From contig NC_014618.1 in the NCBI RefSeq assembly GCF_000164865.1, positions 1,736,001 through 1,800,000 of the forward strand: a stretch of DNA of 64,000 bases, in the 5' to 3' direction. Below the pieces are notes generated by a model, which saw only the letters and a list, made by a program, of their open reading frames with translations, searched no databases and was not told the origin of the DNA. The position numbers and the translations under genes are program-made. Within the stretch, counting starts at the first letter, position 1. Each line of letters starts with the position of its first letter. Shown here piece by piece: positions 26,685-35,776 of this stretch. This DNA is from [Enterobacter] lignolyticus SCF1 (GTDB lineage Bacteria; Pseudomonadota; Gammaproteobacteria; Enterobacterales; Enterobacteriaceae).

Positions 26685-27565
26685 TGAAAGTTTTACTAAC
26701 AGGTTGTAACGGTCAGGTAGGTTATTGCTTAGCTGAGCAATTAAAAAAAATATCCAATGTTGAGCTTTTGGCATTTGATAAAGAGCAATTGGACATTGTT
26801 GACACAGAACAGGTCAACAATATTGTTTCAGAAAAAAAACCAGACATAATCATCAATGCTGCCGCATATACTGCTGTTGATAAAGCAGAAGCAGAATCAC
26901 AGTTGGCATATTCTATAAATCATATTGGTGCGAAGAATCTTGCTGAAGCGGCTACAAAAGTAGGTGCACTATTAATTCACATCTCTACGGATTACGTTTT
27001 TCCGGGTACAAAAGAAGGTCTCTATACTGAGTCTGACCAGACTGGGCCCGTTTCAGTATATGGAAGAAGTAAACTTGATGGTGAAAATGCAATAATAGCC
27101 TCATGCGCAAAATATATTATCATCCGAACTGCTTGGGTTTTTGGAGAGCATGGACATAATTTTGTAAAAACTATGTTACGGCTCGCCAAAACAAATAAAC
27201 AATTGAAAGTGGTCTCCGATCAGCAGGGTGGACCAACCTACGCAGGCGATATCGCAAAAGCAATTGTAGCAATCGCTGTTAAGTTCATGAAGGAGGAGAC
27301 CGTAGCCTATGGTCTGTATCACTATTCTGGACTACCGCATGTCACATGGAGTGATTTTGCCAGAGAAATATTTAATAAAGCAAAAGATAAAAATGTGCTT
27401 GCTGATATACCCCAAGTAATTGATATTGCGACTACCGATTATCCGACACCTGCACAGCGTCCGAAAAATTCGAAATTAAATACGGAGCGGATTACTCAAG
27501 AGTTTGATATTCAGGCCAGCGATTGGCAGATCGCATTGAATTCAATTGCAGATTATAAGAGTTAA
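26684..27565 (+). CDS. rmlD: dTDP-4-dehydrorhamnose reductase
   Basis: RmlD is the final NAD(P)H-dependent reductase giving dTDP-L-rhamnose. The 293-residue protein starts MKVLLTGCNGQVGYCLAEQL, and shows INAAAYTAVDKAE, HISTDYVFPGTKEG and the Tyr/Lys pair in VSVYGRSKLDGE. Codons are AT-rich like its neighbours. It is placed third here (B-A-D-C), whereas E. coli and Salmonella O loci usually run B-D-A-C. Confidence 0.95.
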   Translation: MKVLLTGCNGQVGYCLAEQLKKISNVELLAFDKEQLDIVDTEQVNNIVSEKKPDIIINAAAYTAVDKAEAESQLAYSINHIGAKNLAEAATKVGALLIHISTDYVFPGTKEGLYTESDQTGPVSVYGRSKLDGENAIIASCAKYIIIRTAWVFGEHGHNFVKTMLRLAKTNKQLKVVSDQQGGPTYAGDIAKAIVAIAVKFMKEETVAYGLYHYSGLPHVTWSDFAREIFNKAKDKNVLADIPQVIDIATTDYPTPAQRPKNSKLNTERITQEFDIQASDWQIALNSIADYKS

Positions 27566-27571
27566 ATTCAA

Positions 27572-28126
27572 ATGAAAGTAATTAATACGCAGCTTGAAGA
27601 AGTCAAAATTATTGAACCCACCGTTTTTGGTGATGATCGCGGGTTCTTTATGGAGACCTGGAACCAGAAAAAATTTGAAGAACTGGTGACTAATGGTGTT
27701 TCCACAAAATTTGTACAAGATAATCATTCAAAGTCTAAGAAAGGAATCTTACGTGGGTTACATTTTCAAAGCGAAAATACCCAAGGTAAGCTTGTCCGTG
27801 TCGGTGTTGGTGCCGTATTTGATGTGGCCGTTGACGTCCGTAAAAACTCACCTACATTAGGTAAATGGGTGGGGGTTGAGCTATCGGCTGAAAACAAAAG
27901 ACAGTTGTGGGTTCCTGAAGGATTTGCTCACGGTTTTTATGTATTAAGCGATACAGCAGAGTTTATTTATAAGTGCACAGATTTTTATAATCCTAAAGCT
28001 GAACATTCCATCATTTGGAATGACCCTGCTATCGGAGTTGATTGGCCGCTTGATGAAACAGTACCTTTGATACTGTCTGAAAAAGACATGAATGGTGTTA
28101 CATTAAAGATGTTTTTAGAATTATAA
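27572..28126 (+). CDS. rmlC: dTDP-4-dehydrorhamnose 3,5-epimerase
   Basis: RmlC is the double epimerase of the rhamnose pathway, a cupin dimer. The 184-residue protein has the FGDDRGFFMETWNQKKF start, the active-site HSKSKKGILRGLHFQ region with His and Lys, VRKNSPTLGKWVGVELSAENKRQLWVPEGFAHGFYVL, and YKCTDFYNP. It completes the dTDP-L-rhamnose set, so the O antigen very likely contains L-rhamnose. Confidence 0.96.
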   Translation: MKVINTQLEEVKIIEPTVFGDDRGFFMETWNQKKFEELVTNGVSTKFVQDNHSKSKKGILRGLHFQSENTQGKLVRVGVGAVFDVAVDVRKNSPTLGKWVGVELSAENKRQLWVPEGFAHGFYVLSDTAEFIYKCTDFYNPKAEHSIIWNDPAIGVDWPLDETVPLILSEKDMNGVTLKMFLEL

Positions 28127-28135
28127 GGCTTGTGT

Positions 28136-28912
28136 ATGAGCAGCACGAATGTAAAAGATTTGGTTTTTCAGATAGCAAAAAGAAATATATATTTAAAATA
28201 TAAGGGATCTATTCTTGGGGTTTTTTGGAGCTTTTTAAACCCCTTGTTTCTTCTCGCAGTATACACTTTCATTTTTGGATTTGCCTTCAAAACAAAATGG
28301 GGTGGAGAGTCGCTGGCAAGCTATCCCATTATTCTTTTTTCTGGTTTGATATTTCATTTTTTTATTATTGAATTACTATCCTCGAGTAGTCAGTTAATCA
28401 GCGGTAATGCTAACTATGTAAAAAAAGTTGTATTCCCGCTAGAAGTTCTTGTTATATCAAATTTTCTTTCACAAATTTTTAATTTACTTATTGGAGCGGC
28501 ACTTTTATCGATTGCAGTTCTTGTTACTGGTGGGAATATATTTAAGGTGATCTTCGCATTAGTGATAGTGTTACCTCCGTTTATGATTTTAACTTTGGGA
28601 ATATCATATCTTTTTAGTTCTCTTGGAGCATTTATTAAAGATATTACTCATGTTGTCAACTTGGCCTCGACTTTGTTTCTATTTGTGAGTCCAATTCTGT
28701 TTCCCATGAGTGTCTTTCCTGATGTGGTGAAATGGATTGTCTATCTGAACCCCGTCTCATTAGTTGTCATAGAGTATCGTGCTATTGCATTTCATGTGGA
28801 ATCTTTCTCCGTCTACGGATATGCAGCATATTGTACAGCAGCTTTTGTAATTTTCCTTTTGGGACGTTGGGTATTTAACAGATTAAGCAGAGGGTTCGCT
28901 GATGTCGTGTGA
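28136..28912 (+). CDS. wzm: Wzm, O-polysaccharide ABC transporter membrane subunit
   Basis: This is the permease of the ABC-2 type exporter that moves the finished O polysaccharide across the inner membrane. The 258-residue protein has an N-terminal amphipathic interface helix (AKRNIYLKYKGSILGVFWSFLNPLFLLAVYTFIFGF) and about six membrane segments. ATG 28136 follows AAGG at 28125-28128; a TTG two codons earlier is a weaker alternative. It overlaps wzt by 11 bases. Its presence, with no wzx or wzy, defines ABC-dependent O-antigen assembly. Confidence 0.93.
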   Translation: MSSTNVKDLVFQIAKRNIYLKYKGSILGVFWSFLNPLFLLAVYTFIFGFAFKTKWGGESLASYPIILFSGLIFHFFIIELLSSSSQLISGNANYVKKVVFPLEVLVISNFLSQIFNLLIGAALLSIAVLVTGGNIFKVIFALVIVLPPFMILTLGISYLFSSLGAFIKDITHVVNLASTLFLFVSPILFPMSVFPDVVKWIVYLNPVSLVVIEYRAIAFHVESFSVYGYAAYCTAAFVIFLLGRWVFNRLSRGFADVV

Positions 28913-30134
28913 AAACTTAATTGAAATAGACAATCTTACAAAAGAGTTTTTCCAGTACAAATCCCCATTTCATAATGTCTATAGTTTACTGACTAATACT
29001 AATAACGCAGAAATTGGGAAATTTACAGCTGTCAATAATGTCAGTTTTACAATCAAAAAAGGTGAAAGGGTTGGAATCGTTGGCGCTAATGGTGCAGGTA
29101 AATCTACTATACTTCAACTTATCGCCGGAACATTAAAAGCAACAAGAGGAACCATTAACGTTAATGGCCGAGTTGCTGCTTTGCTGGAGCTTGGTGCCGG
29201 CTTTAATCCAGAGTTTACAGGCATGGAGAATATATTTCTTTATGCTTCGCTCCTGGGTATTGACAAGGATGTTATTAAAACCCGCATTGATGATATCTGC
29301 AATTTTGCAGAAATTGGTGATTTCATCCAGCGCCCAGTTAAAACATATTCTAGCGGAATGTTTGTTCGCCTTGCATTTTCTGTTGCGATTAACGTTAATC
29401 CAGATATATTGATCGTAGATGAGGCATTATCTGTAGGTGATTACCTGTTCCAGACTAAATGCCATAGAGCATTTGAACTCTTTCAGGAAAGAGGAGGGAC
29501 AGTACTATTTGTATCGCACGATTTAACTGCTGTACGGAATACGTGCGATCGTGCAATTCTCATCGATAAAGGATGTCTCTTACTAGATGATAAACCTGAT
29601 GTTGTTGTTAATTCGTATATGGAATTGATGAAAACAAAGGAAATACAATGGCTCAAAAGTCAGGATATATTACGTTCGGAATATCGGTTTGGTACTGGAG
29701 GAGGGAAGGTTAGTGAAGTCATCGTGTGTACGGAAAACGCTGATGATGTTGCTGAAGTTAACGCTGGTGAGGATCTCATCTTTAAAATCACTCTGGAATT
29801 AACAATTGAATTTAATAATCCAATATTCACACTGGCATTAAGAAATACTTCAGGGATTGACGTTTGGGGGTTCAATAACAAAAATATGGGGTTAAGCATT
29901 AGCCCTGGAAAAGGAAAGCGAACCATTACCGTCAAGGTACCCAATCATTTAGCTGTTGGGGCATATACGATCAATGCTGGCTTGGCTGATACTCTTCACA
30001 ATAGTTCATATGAAGAGCACGACCATCGTTGGGGTATGAAAATTCTTAGCGTAGTCGGTAGCACTAAAACATTTGGCTTTATAAATATGAATCCAAGAAT
30101 ACTCCAGTATGAGGATTCGATTAATGACGACTAA
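28902..30134 (+). CDS. wzt: Wzt, O-polysaccharide ABC transporter ATPase with C-terminal carbohydrate-binding domain
   Basis: The 410-residue protein has an ABC domain with Walker A GANGAGKST (61-69), signature YSSGMFVRLA (149-158), Walker B ILIVDEAL (169-176) and the H-loop VSHD near His206. From about 260 to 405 follows an extra beta-rich domain of the Wzt C-terminal type, starting around FGTGGGKVSEVIV. In E. coli O8/O9a and Raoultella relatives this domain binds the modified non-reducing end of the finished chain and licenses export. Such extended Wzt proteins occur with chain-terminating enzymes; the next gene is a good candidate. The first 40 residues, before FTAVNNVSF, are typical of Wzt. 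Confidence 0.93.
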   Translation: MSCENLIEIDNLTKEFFQYKSPFHNVYSLLTNTNNAEIGKFTAVNNVSFTIKKGERVGIVGANGAGKSTILQLIAGTLKATRGTINVNGRVAALLELGAGFNPEFTGMENIFLYASLLGIDKDVIKTRIDDICNFAEIGDFIQRPVKTYSSGMFVRLAFSVAINVNPDILIVDEALSVGDYLFQTKCHRAFELFQERGGTVLFVSHDLTAVRNTCDRAILIDKGCLLLDDKPDVVVNSYMELMKTKEIQWLKSQDILRSEYRFGTGGGKVSEVIVCTENADDVAEVNAGEDLIFKITLELTIEFNNPIFTLALRNTSGIDVWGFNNKNMGLSISPGKGKRTITVKVPNHLAVGAYTINAGLADTLHNSSYEEHDHRWGMKILSVVGSTKTFGFINMNPRILQYEDSINDD

Positions 30135-32601
30135 GAGTGATACACTAATTTATCCAAAAGCTGAAGATTTAGTTATTAAGAAAACTTCGATTGACGACAA
30201 TTTTATCCATAGTTTAATGTCTCGATATCAATTTGCTTCCCGGCAATTAACAAAAGATATGACAGTATTGAACTGTGGTGATGCTTCGGGAGTAGGACAT
30301 AACTACTTATCCTCTTGCTGTGAAAAGATTTTTGACTACGTCCCAGATTTTACTGAATGCGGAGATAATGTAAACTTCCCTACTGACATTATTAGTCCTG
30401 ACGCAATAGTTCTATTAAATTTAGAGCAATATCATCAATCTTTGCTCAATCGATTAATCCCTGAATTAGCAAAGTTATTAAAAAGCGATGGACAGCTAAT
30501 AATATCATTCGCAACCGATAGCGCAGTTACTTTACTACTTAAACAACACTTTTATCATCTTGATATTTATATTCAAAATCAAGAGCTCTTTCATCGCACG
30601 GATGACCCTATTGAATGGGGTAATGTAATTGCTATTTGCCAATATCCTATTAGAAGTAACCTACCTGATAATTATAGCAAACCTCACGAGACAAAATATG
30701 AGACTTGTATAATGAATGATAATGGATTTCAGTCATCTATTTCTATATCAGCACAAGTTGCAGAAAGTGTTATTTATAAACCAACGTTTAATGATGGAAT
30801 TTATATCTTTAGCGATGGTGTCCAAATTCGGGACAACGCTGTTCTGGAAAACCATAATCGTGGGAGACTTGTTATTGGGAAAAATACAGTAATAGGATAC
30901 AACTGTTGGCTAAATGCAACGGGTGATATTGAAATTGGCTCGGATACGCTAATTGGTGCAAACACTATTATTACGTCATCATCGCATCATTTTAAGGATA
31001 ATGTTCCAGTTTCTGAACAAGGGATGTCTTTCAAGAAAGTTACTATTGGTTCAAATGTCTGGATTGGTAGCAATGTTTCGATCCTAGAAGGTGTTGTCAT
31101 TGGTGATAATTCCGTGATTGGGGCTGGTGTGGTAGTAAAAGAAAATATTCCTCCTAATACAATTATAAAGGCTGGTTCTACTGTAGTTATAGAAAAAATT
31201 AAAAAGAATACAGTATTATTCTATTTACTTCCGTTTATGATACGAGGCAGCGCTTTAACATTTGAATGCATCTATGAAAAATATAGGATTTTAGCTGCAT
31301 CTTTTGCGGCACAAGATTGGAATATTGTTTTTGTAGCTACCGATGAGTTAGCAAAAAAAATATCTAATGATGGTTGGTTTACGATCTCCCCACAAGCCTA
31401 CAATATCTCATATGATGATGGGATTTGGTTCGAACGGTGGAAGAGAACTCTCCTAACTCAGTATGATGAAATGCATAGCTTATTTGTCACTAACATACTT
31501 GAAGATATTAATCCTGAAATTGTTTTTTGTTGGAATTTCGATGGGATTCTAAAGAATATTTGTAGTGAAAAAGCTATAGCGGCATACTTCAATGAATTGG
31601 GATTATCACGGTCACCCAATCCACTTATTTACTACAGCGACGCCTCTGGAGTAAATGCCACTAGTAACCTGAAAAACTTTTGGCGACAGTTTAATAATTT
31701 TACATTGTCTGAGAATGAAAAAACAATAGCGCGGTTAACTTTAGGAGAGGTAAAGGCTAATTATGTAATTCGCGATGAAAGAAAAGCGGAAATACATAAA
31801 GCGCTTTCTTTATCGAATAAGAAAACCGTATTGATAGCATTGCAAGTAGAAGATGATTCAAATATAGTTGCGGGCTCAAAATTCACGTCAATGCAGCAAT
31901 TTGTTGACCTCTGTTTACGATTTAAGCGCGATGACCTGCAGTTTATTATTAAGAAACATCCCGGCGATAAAAATTGCAGTTTATATGTCAAAGATTATCC
32001 AATAGTTGTTGATGAGTTTTCTACATGTGAATTGATAGCCATCTCAGATCATGTATTCACGATTAACTCTTCTGTTGGTTTTGAAGCATTGCTAGCTGGA
32101 AAAACAATATTTACATTTGGCAACGCACCATACTGTGTTGATGATTTAGTGAATGATTTCTCAGCGTTCGAAGAGGATTCAATGATCCCTGTCATCGAAG
32201 AAAAGAGAATTGATCCCGACTTGCTGCATAAGTTTGTATATCTTACATATCATAACTACTTTCTCTCAGAACAAAAATTCTTTAACGCAGAGTTTCATAT
32301 TCGTCGGCATTTACTGCAAAAAATAAATCATTTCTCCGGCACTCAATACTTTTTCGATAGTGGTTCTTATTTTAAAGATAGGGAGATTCAGGTTAATAGA
32401 TATCAAAATAAAGTCCTTCAGAACACTATTCGGAATTATGAAGCTTGGGTTGAGCAATTAAAAGAAACTGAGCGGAGGGCTATCGAGGTTTCAGAGTGGG
32501 CGCAGATGCTGAATACGAAACTTCAAAAGTATGAGCGGATATTTAACAATCCACTTACACGGAAAATAGCTGCTATTAGAAATGCGTTTTTTAAAAAATG
32601 A
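30124..32601 (+). CDS. Modular O-chain terminator candidate: methyltransferase-like, acetyltransferase, beta-Kdo transferase-like, coiled coil
   Basis: The 825-residue protein has four parts. Residues 30-175 look like a class I methyltransferase, but motif I reads VLNCGDASGVG with the middle glycine lost, so it may be inactive. Residues 225-357 are a left-handed beta-helix with hexapeptide repeats (IGSNVWIGSNVSILEGVVIG) and a SSSHHF loop near His288/289, typical of O-acetyltransferases. Residues 363-735 resemble the capsule-synthesis/beta-Kdo transferase family (KpsC, KpsS, WbbB): LIALQVEDDSN, KKHPGD at 610-615 and FTINSSVGFEALLAGK at 645-660. Residues 755-806 form a predicted coiled coil. 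Start ATG 30124 follows GAGGA at 30111 and overlaps wzt by 11 bases. From architecture and position I infer a chain-capping, length-measuring protein. No catalytic activity can be proved from sequence. Confidence 0.75.
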   Translation: MTTKSDTLIYPKAEDLVIKKTSIDDNFIHSLMSRYQFASRQLTKDMTVLNCGDASGVGHNYLSSCCEKIFDYVPDFTECGDNVNFPTDIISPDAIVLLNLEQYHQSLLNRLIPELAKLLKSDGQLIISFATDSAVTLLLKQHFYHLDIYIQNQELFHRTDDPIEWGNVIAICQYPIRSNLPDNYSKPHETKYETCIMNDNGFQSSISISAQVAESVIYKPTFNDGIYIFSDGVQIRDNAVLENHNRGRLVIGKNTVIGYNCWLNATGDIEIGSDTLIGANTIITSSSHHFKDNVPVSEQGMSFKKVTIGSNVWIGSNVSILEGVVIGDNSVIGAGVVVKENIPPNTIIKAGSTVVIEKIKKNTVLFYLLPFMIRGSALTFECIYEKYRILAASFAAQDWNIVFVATDELAKKISNDGWFTISPQAYNISYDDGIWFERWKRTLLTQYDEMHSLFVTNILEDINPEIVFCWNFDGILKNICSEKAIAAYFNELGLSRSPNPLIYYSDASGVNATSNLKNFWRQFNNFTLSENEKTIARLTLGEVKANYVIRDERKAEIHKALSLSNKKTVLIALQVEDDSNIVAGSKFTSMQQFVDLCLRFKRDDLQFIIKKHPGDKNCSLYVKDYPIVVDEFSTCELIAISDHVFTINSSVGFEALLAGKTIFTFGNAPYCVDDLVNDFSAFEEDSMIPVIEEKRIDPDLLHKFVYLTYHNYFLSEQKFFNAEFHIRRHLLQKINHFSGTQYFFDSGSYFKDREIQVNRYQNKVLQNTIRNYEAWVEQLKETERRAIEVSEWAQMLNTKLQKYERIFNNPLTRKIAAIRNAFFKK

Positions 32602-32618
32602 AGAATTGTAGGAAAAAT

Positions 32619-34682
32619 ATGATGAAGGCCAAAATAAAAAATACGCTTCGCCCTATCTACTATAAAATGTCACCAAAATCACGTGATAGGGTAAAAAAAG
32701 CGTATCAATTCGCTCGCGGAATCAAGTTAGATGACCCGAGCGCTGAATCTGAAAGTAAGATACAACCAGTTGTAAGAGGTGATATTTCATGTCTGCATCA
32801 AATGAAGCGTAGCAAGGATGGGCATGATCTGTTAATTTTTCCGGTAATTGATTGGGAGTTTCGAGTCCAGAGGCCACAGCATTTGGCCAGAGAATTAGGG
32901 GCGCTTGGTTCTCGAGTTATTTATTTTACGACCACCTTCCATGTAAGCACTCATCCTGGTTTTTCCATAGTGCGAAGCCCTTGTGAAAATGTTGTGATAT
33001 GCAAACTGCATATTAATGATAATAATGTTAATATTTATAAAGATAAATTGTCAGATAAACAAATCGCCTTTTTGACTCAAGGTGTTTGTCTGGCTAGACA
33101 AGCATTTGGATTTGGTTATACCAGCTCTATTATTAATCTACCTTTTTGGCGGAAAGTAGCAGAGTCTTGTTCATCAAACCATATTATTTATGATTGCATG
33201 GATCATCATGCTGGGTTTGAAAATAATGATCCTGATATGTTGCGGGAGGAAGAAACCCTCCTTAAGTCGTCCGATTTGGTAGTCACTACGGCGCAGCGCT
33301 TATCTGAAACAATATCGGAACATCGCGAAAATGTGATTATAAGAAATGGCTGCGAAGTGGAATTTTTTTCCAGGAAAACCTCTCTCCATTTTATTGAGAA
33401 AAAGAGACCTGTTGTCGGCTATTATGGTGCGATAGCTGAATGGTTTGATCTGGATTTGCTGATTGAGGCAGCAAATGCATATCCAAATTACGATTTTGTA
33501 ATGATTGGTGCTGAAACATGTGATGTTTCTCTGGCTAAAAAAGTTGAGAATATTCACTTTTTAGGTGAGATTCCGTATGAGCAGCTTACCTCTTACCTCC
33601 AGGATTTCGATGTTTGCTTAATTCCTTTCAAGCTTATAGAGTTAACGCTTTGCACCAACCCGGTAAAGGTATATGAATATCTTGCTGCAGGTAAACCGGT
33701 GGTTTGTACGGCTATGCCGGAAGTGAAAGCTATCAATGATGTTGTTCACGTTGCTGATTCGTCAATGGAGTTTATTGAACTTATCAACGTAGCAATGGAT
33801 GAATCAAAAAATGATAAACTCTGTGATGCTCGAAAAGCATGGGCAAAGAATCATGACTGGAGAAGTCGAGCTCAACAACTTCTCAATGAAATCATAAAGC
33901 TTGATATCAAGAAGCCAAAAGTTAGTATTATTGTTCTTACATTCAATAATCTTCATCTCACTAAAGAGTGCCTATTTAGTATTGAGAGAAATACTGAGTA
34001 CGATAATTACGAAGTTATTATCGTTGATAATCTTTCAACAGATAATACTAGGGCATATCTGCAGCAGCATTATGAGGGTAAGAAAGGCTATAAAGTTATA
34101 CTGAATGACGATAACGTCGGTTTTGCTGCAGGAAATAATGTCGGTCTTGAGTACGCAACGGGCCAAATACTGGTTGTGCTGAACAATGATACCTACGTTT
34201 CACCATTCTGGCTGGGAGCGTTAGTTAAGGCATTTAAACGGTACCCCGATATGGGGCTTCTGGGACCTGTTACGAATAACATCGGAAACGAGTCAAAGAT
34301 TAAGATTAGCTACCAGAGCTGGTCGGAGATGCAAGTCAAATCTCTTAGATATATTACTAGTCATGCAAATGAAATTTATCCAATGGCTTGTCTCGCATTT
34401 TTCTGCGCGGCAATGCGAAGAGAAGTTTATGAGAAGGTTGGGGGCCTTTCTCTCGACTATGGGTTGGGGTTCTTTGAGGATGATGATTACTGCAAACGTG
34501 TTGATCAAGCCGGTTGGGGTATGGCAGCGGTAGAAGATTCTTTTGTACATCATCACCTTTCTGCAAGCTTTAACAAGCTTAAAAATAATCAAAAAGAGTT
34601 GCTGATGCAAAAAAATCAAGCGGTCTTTGAAAGCAAGTGGGGAAAATGGAAACCGCATAGCTATAGACCAGGGGTGTATTAA
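32619..34682 (+). CDS. Two-domain glycosyltransferase (GT-B plus GT2), probable O-antigen polymerising enzyme
   Basis: The protein of about 687 residues joins two glycosyltransferases. The first (roughly 68-423) is GT-B-like: LLIFPVIDWEFRVQRPQHLARELG, then AIAEWFDLDLLIEAA and the donor motif NPVKVYEYLAAGKPVV. The second (434-675) is GT2: KVSIIVLTFNNLHLTKECL, EVIIVDNLSTDNT, metal motif VLNNDT and FFEDDDYCKRVDQAG, close to rhamnosyltransferases. A single protein with two transferase modules suits a disaccharide repeat. ATG 32619 or 32622 follows AGGA at 32610; an ATG at 32598 overlapping the previous stop lacks a good ribosome-binding site. Sugar specificity is unknown; rhamnose is one likely donor. 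Confidence 0.8.
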   Translation: MMKAKIKNTLRPIYYKMSPKSRDRVKKAYQFARGIKLDDPSAESESKIQPVVRGDISCLHQMKRSKDGHDLLIFPVIDWEFRVQRPQHLARELGALGSRVIYFTTTFHVSTHPGFSIVRSPCENVVICKLHINDNNVNIYKDKLSDKQIAFLTQGVCLARQAFGFGYTSSIINLPFWRKVAESCSSNHIIYDCMDHHAGFENNDPDMLREEETLLKSSDLVVTTAQRLSETISEHRENVIIRNGCEVEFFSRKTSLHFIEKKRPVVGYYGAIAEWFDLDLLIEAANAYPNYDFVMIGAETCDVSLAKKVENIHFLGEIPYEQLTSYLQDFDVCLIPFKLIELTLCTNPVKVYEYLAAGKPVVCTAMPEVKAINDVVHVADSSMEFIELINVAMDESKNDKLCDARKAWAKNHDWRSRAQQLLNEIIKLDIKKPKVSIIVLTFNNLHLTKECLFSIERNTEYDNYEVIIVDNLSTDNTRAYLQQHYEGKKGYKVILNDDNVGFAAGNNVGLEYATGQILVVLNNDTYVSPFWLGALVKAFKRYPDMGLLGPVTNNIGNESKIKISYQSWSEMQVKSLRYITSHANEIYPMACLAFFCAAMRREVYEKVGGLSLDYGLGFFEDDDYCKRVDQAGWGMAAVEDSFVHHHLSASFNKLKNNQKELLMQKNQAVFESKWGKWKPHSYRPGVY

Positions 34683-34684
34683 GA

Positions 34685-35776
34685 ATGATAGTGGTTTACT
34701 TATCACCTGTTAATTGGGATAGCATTGCACAGCGGCCTCATTTTTTTGCAGATTTCATGGCTGGGCGTGATGTGGAAAAGGTAGTCTGGGTTGATCCCCT
34801 TCCTTCCAGATTTCCAAAGTACTCTGATATCAGAACCAAAATCATTGGTGTGGAATCAAAGAGTATTCTAAAACATGATAAAATTGATGTTATAAGAGTT
34901 GGTAATGTTATACCTATTGAGCCATTAAATATTCTATATAAGGTTATAAACTGGTTAACTATATATGGATTTATAAAGAAATTAAAGCAAATAATTGGTA
35001 AGCATAATACTATTTTAGTAGTTGGAAAGCCAAGCGTGTTAAGCCTTGAGGTTATTCGCCATATTAAGTTTAACTGTATTATTGCTGATGTGATGGATGA
35101 TTATCCACATTTCTTTACAGGGAGTACCAGAAAGAGCGTCTCCCATCTTCTAAATATGTTATTAAGTAAGGCTAACGTTTCTATGTTTTCCTCTGAAGGG
35201 CTGCTTAATAAATTTGGAGCTAGCGCTAAAGAAACCTGTCTGGTCAGAAACGCATGTTCAGAGAGTTTTTATTCCAATATGCGGAAGATTAGAGATACAA
35301 AGTGCAATGGCATTGAAAGTGGCATAACTTATGGCTATATTGGTAGTGTTGCAAAGTGGTTTGACTGGGAATTTATATCAACCCTTGCTGAGAATCGACC
35401 AGATGCCAGAATCGTTATTGTCGGTCCACTGTATGTACGACCTGATTACATTCCGGATAATGTAGTCATTAGACCAGCCATTGACCATAAAGATGTTCCC
35501 CAGCTAATGAGTACATTTACTTATGGACTCATTCCGTTCCATACTAATGAACTTACAGAATCTGTAGATCCCGTGAAATATTATGAATATGTAGCAGCGG
35601 GCATACCTGTTATCTCCACTAAATTTGGAGAGATGAGGTGGAGGGTTGAAAGCGGACTTGCTGTTACTCTCGAACAGCATTTAGCTGGTGTTGAACCTCT
35701 AGTAGAAAGGCCAATCTTTTGGGAGGATAGATTCAACATTCTAACTGAAGGATATTTGGGTGTTAAAAAATTTTAA
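34685..35776 (+). CDS. GT-B glycosyltransferase related to the N-terminal half of the upstream protein
   Basis: A 363-residue GT-B family protein. SIAQRPHFFADFMAG, IGSVAKWFDWEFISTLAENRPDARIVIVGP and DPVKYYEYVAAGIPVISTKFGEM match the corresponding segments of the first domain of the preceding gene, so the two probably arose by duplication or share a donor class. It starts 2 bases after that gene and overlaps the GtrA-like gene by 17 bases. Likely role: a further backbone or adaptor linkage of the O antigen. Donor and acceptor are not readable from sequence. Confidence 0.75.
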   Translation: MIVVYLSPVNWDSIAQRPHFFADFMAGRDVEKVVWVDPLPSRFPKYSDIRTKIIGVESKSILKHDKIDVIRVGNVIPIEPLNILYKVINWLTIYGFIKKLKQIIGKHNTILVVGKPSVLSLEVIRHIKFNCIIADVMDDYPHFFTGSTRKSVSHLLNMLLSKANVSMFSSEGLLNKFGASAKETCLVRNACSESFYSNMRKIRDTKCNGIESGITYGYIGSVAKWFDWEFISTLAENRPDARIVIVGPLYVRPDYIPDNVVIRPAIDHKDVPQLMSTFTYGLIPFHTNELTESVDPVKYYEYVAAGIPVISTKFGEMRWRVESGLAVTLEQHLAGVEPLVERPIFWEDRFNILTEGYLGVKKF

